Positions 61,948 to 64,000 of a DNA stretch of 64,000 bases are shown here, one piece after another. A program made the position numbers and the translations under genes. Source of the stretch: JAWLCA01 sp041687395 (GTDB lineage: Bacteria > Pseudomonadota > Alphaproteobacteria > Rhodobacterales > Rhodobacteraceae); assembly GCA_041687395.1 (NCBI GenBank), contig JAWLCA010000010.1, positions 62,001 through 126,000 on the forward strand, given 5' to 3'. The notes under the pieces were generated by a model. The model did not search any database and was not told the DNA's origin. It was given only the letters and a program-made list of their open reading frames with translations. The first letter of the stretch is position 1, and every line of letters starts with the position of its first letter.

Positions 61948-62688
61948 ATGAGCAACGCAGCACCAGACCTTAACAACGCCGCCCACTTGTGGATAGTTGC
62001 AGGCAACGAACCACCCGATCCTGATACGGCGTCGCGGTTCTTAGGTCTGCTGGATGCAGGTGAATGCGCCAGACTCGATCAGTTTCTTTTCTTAGAAGAC
62101 CGCATGCTGTTCCTGCTTTCTCACGCCTTGTTGCGCATTGCCTTGTCTCAATATCGCGACGTATCGCCAGACGCCTGGTGCTTTGCGCCCGGCCGAAACG
62201 GTCGGCCTGAAATCGCCGGTCCAGTGGGAGCGACCTCGGGCCTCAGGTTCAATCTAACGCACACCAAAGGATTGGTCGCTTGCGTCGTGACGCATGACAT
62301 GGATTGTGGTGTCGATGCCGAATTTCGAAAGGCAATGCCAGACTTACAGGATCTCGCCGCGACGGCACTGCATCCTCGGGAACTCCGGGACTTTGGCGAG
62401 TTATGCAAAACTAGGCAGCTTGACCATTTCCTCGCGTTATGGACCGCGAAAGAAGCCTGCATGAAAGCCTGCGGCCGGGGCTTTTCGATGGCACCGGACA
62501 CCGTCGCCCTGCAGGTCGACAGTTCCGGCGCATCGGCACATGTTCTTTCTGCGCCGGAGAACCTGAACTGGCACATCAGGCTCTATCGGCCCACGCCAAA
62601 CCATCATCTAGCCCTTGCGCTAGATCCATCCGGCCCCACTGAGATCGTGGTGCAGCGCTTACAATCCGATCTCGTCTCGCTGGTCTGA
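61948..62688 (+). CDS. 4'-phosphopantetheinyl transferase superfamily protein (Sfp type)
   Basis: This 246-residue enzyme transfers the phosphopantetheine arm of CoA to carrier proteins. Motifs are RFNLTHTKGLVACVVTHDMD, CGVDAEFRKAMPDLQDLA (magnesium Asp/Glu) and LALWTAKEACMKACGRGFSM (WxxKEA). Full-length Sfp type suggests activation of secondary-metabolite or specialised carrier proteins. An upstream in-frame ATG at 61897 is an alternative start. GC is lower than in the island backbone. No PKS or NRPS genes are visible yet, but the next gene is a P450. Confidence 0.88.
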   Translation: MSNAAPDLNNAAHLWIVAGNEPPDPDTASRFLGLLDAGECARLDQFLFLEDRMLFLLSHALLRIALSQYRDVSPDAWCFAPGRNGRPEIAGPVGATSGLRFNLTHTKGLVACVVTHDMDCGVDAEFRKAMPDLQDLAATALHPRELRDFGELCKTRQLDHFLALWTAKEACMKACGRGFSMAPDTVALQVDSSGASAHVLSAPENLNWHIRLYRPTPNHHLALALDPSGPTEIVVQRLQSDLVSLV

Positions 62689-62892
62689 GGCGTCAGCGTC
62701 GACCTGTGCGGCCGCCCGAAGAATACGTAGAGGTCATTGTCTGTTTCCGCTAGAGTCCAGTTACGACGAATTATCAAGTTCGAGGACAATGGTCGGCGAT
62801 GGAGAAACTGGCTAAAGAGGGACAAGTCGGCGTATCGATGCAATCCTTTTCAAACATAGAGACGGGTATTTTACTAACAGAGAACCGTCTGG

Positions 62893-64000
62893 ATGAAAGA
62901 CGCACTCGACGACGTGAGTGATGGTGAGTGGATGTCGATACAGACCGTATTGAAAGCGCATGAGACCAGCGCAGAAAGCCTTGCTCGAGGCGTGAATTTG
63001 GACCAACTGGACATCAGCGATATCCGCCGTTTCTCCGAGGGCTCGCATATACCCCTTTTTGCACGTCTAAGAAAGGAACATCCGGTTCACTTCTGCGCGG
63101 ATAGCCCATTCGGTCCCTACTGGTCCATTTCACGAGCAGCAGATATCAAAGCAATCAATGCGGATCATCGCCGGTTTTCGTCGCGCCACAACGTAATCAT
63201 CGGCGACATCCCTGAGAGCTTCCGGTTTCCGGCATTCATGGTCTCGGACCCTCCGGATCACGGCAAATGGCGAAGAGTCGTCGCACCCGGCTTCTCGAAG
63301 ACAGTCATTTCGGAGTTGGAGGAATCTTGTCGACGACACATTGAATCGCTTCTTTCCGGCTTACCTTTGGGCGAGCCCGTTGATTGGGTGCGGGACGTCT
63401 CGGCGAAGCTAACACCGTGGATGATCGGTGCGCTCTTTGATCTGGACGAACAACAGGTTGCAACTCTAATCGAATGGTCGGCCCTGCTCATCGACTTCGA
63501 AGCAGAGAACCCTACCCACCCAAGCTATCAGAGGCGCGAAGATGAAATCGCGAGTTTCGATGCGTTCTTGCGCCGCACCTCGCAAGAGAGACGTGACAAA
63601 CCGAACGCGCCCGACCTTCTATCCCTGCTCAGCCTAAGGCCCCACGGCGAAGAACTGCTGCACGAAATTCATCATTTCATGGGCACGATAAGTCTGATCG
63701 TGGGTGCCGGTGAGACCACTCGCAGCGCCGCCTCTGCAGTTGTCGTGGCGATCAACCGGTATCCGGAAGCCTGGGAGCGGCTGCGTGAAGAGCCGGGGCT
63801 CGTGCCAAACGCGGTGCAGGAAGTGATCCGATGGCAGACGCCATTGGCACATATGCGGCGAACGGCAACGGAAGATGTCGAATTTCACGGAGCGCACATC
63901 AGACGGGGAGACCGAGTGGTGCTTTGGTATTGTTCCGGCAACCGCGATGAATCACTTTTTCGCAACGGTGATGACTTCGACGTCAGACGCGTCAACGCCC
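62893..64000 (+). CDS. CYP153-like cytochrome P450, 3' end beyond window
   Basis: The frame is open from ATG 62893 to the window end (369 codons, no stop). The oxygen-binding I-helix is VGAGETTRSAAS with Glu274-Thr275, the ExxR motif is Glu310-Arg313 (QEVIRWQTPLAHMRRTA) and the segment DRVVLWYCSGNRDESLF is close to CYP153 enzymes, which hydroxylate the terminal carbon of alkanes or fatty acids. MVSDPPDHGKWRRVVAPGFS is the C-helix heme-contact region. The heme-cysteine loop is missing only because it lies past 64000. ATG at 62932 is an alternative start. Redox partners are not in view. Confidence 0.9.
   Translation, partial: MKDALDDVSDGEWMSIQTVLKAHETSAESLARGVNLDQLDISDIRRFSEGSHIPLFARLRKEHPVHFCADSPFGPYWSISRAADIKAINADHRRFSSRHNVIIGDIPESFRFPAFMVSDPPDHGKWRRVVAPGFSKTVISELEESCRRHIESLLSGLPLGEPVDWVRDVSAKLTPWMIGALFDLDEQQVATLIEWSALLIDFEAENPTHPSYQRREDEIASFDAFLRRTSQERRDKPNAPDLLSLLSLRPHGEELLHEIHHFMGTISLIVGAGETTRSAASAVVVAINRYPEAWERLREEPGLVPNAVQEVIRWQTPLAHMRRTATEDVEFHGAHIRRGDRVVLWYCSGNRDESLFRNGDDFDVRRVNA

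Larger units (their letters stand above)
53830..64000. mobile_element. dusA-integrated genomic island, left end and cargo (right end outside window)
   Basis: A tyrosine recombinase is encoded next to the 5' end of dusA, which is an established integration target of dusA-associated integrases. Downstream lie genes usually carried on mobile elements (DUF932, RES/Xre, ParB-like, toprim) and then lower-GC cargo. The att core is expected in the first codons of dusA (about 53820-53860). No second copy of this sequence was noticed by eye up to 64000, so the right boundary is probably beyond the window. Confidence 0.8.

Noticed and set aside
61523..61948. A 141-codon plus-strand frame before the phosphopantetheinyl transferase gene
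   Set aside because: It overlaps the presumed promoter region and shows no recognisable motif; too weak to call a gene.

Overview
The window looks like chromosomal DNA of a high-GC alphaproteobacterium, most likely of the Rhodobacteraceae/Paracoccaceae (Rhodobacterales). The pointers are a ChpT phosphotransferase, an ornithine-lipid olsB-olsA pair, a four-subunit sarcosine oxidase operon, the trpC-moaC-moeA-lexA linkage, a cysG-DUF2849-cysI-cysH-DUF934 sulfur cluster, and a lexA operator of the direct-repeat type GAAC-N7-GAAC (GTTC-N7-GTTC on the other strand) known from this group. No rRNA, tRNA or CRISPR array was seen. Genes are densely packed, often with ATGA, TGATG or GTGA stop/start overlaps.

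Layout. 1-5.5 kb: assimilatory sulfate reduction (siroheme synthesis, sulfite reductase, APS/PAPS reductase) followed by ferredoxin-NADP reductase. 5.6-12.4 kb: an Ala/Glu-rich membrane-anchored protein, infC with an apparent AUA start, a secreted hypothetical protein, an XdhC/molybdopterin-binding maturation pair, an uncharacterised operon of three small related proteins, and a COQ10/RatA-like protein. 12.5-18.1 kb: hypoxanthine phosphoribosyltransferase, two c-type cytochromes, tgt, two Fe-S assembly factors flanking an acetyltransferase, and tpiA. 18.1-24.7 kb: a host-attachment-family protein, sodB and the sarcosine oxidase operon soxB-(51-aa membrane protein)-soxD-soxA-soxG. 24.9-33.2 kb: ccmI-ruvX-DUF1289, trpG-trpD, a divergent polysaccharide deacetylase, and ppiD-trpE. 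33.2-45.7 kb: M32 carboxypeptidase, ctaA, trmJ, kynU, gltA, gltX, comEC, thiE, olsBA and a DUF3553 protein. 45.7-53.9 kb: chpT, trpC-moaC-moeA-lexA, kynA, an L,D-transpeptidase, a flavodoxin-domain protein, a class I glutamine amidotransferase and dusA.

53.9 kb to the right edge: an integrated mobile island. A tyrosine recombinase lies next to the 5' end of dusA, a known integration target. It is followed by a typical island backbone: a DUF932 protein, a RES/Xre toxin-antitoxin pair, a ParB-like protein and a toprim protein. The DUF932 and ParB-like genes share a nearly identical leader of about 76 nt. The backbone breaks off inside a gene resembling the N-terminus of DUF2493-type island proteins, near 61.4 kb. 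Beyond this the GC content drops visibly and the cargo becomes a 4'-phosphopantetheinyl transferase and a CYP153-like cytochrome P450 that runs off the window end. The right end of the island was not found.

How the genes work together. Siroheme from CysG feeds CysI, CysH supplies sulfite, and Fpr could recycle reduced ferredoxin, although that link is inferred. Tryptophan synthesis (trpE, trpGD, trpC) and kynurenine-route degradation (kynA, kynU) are interspersed in one 25-kb stretch. LexA probably controls its own gene through an operator lying on its promoter.
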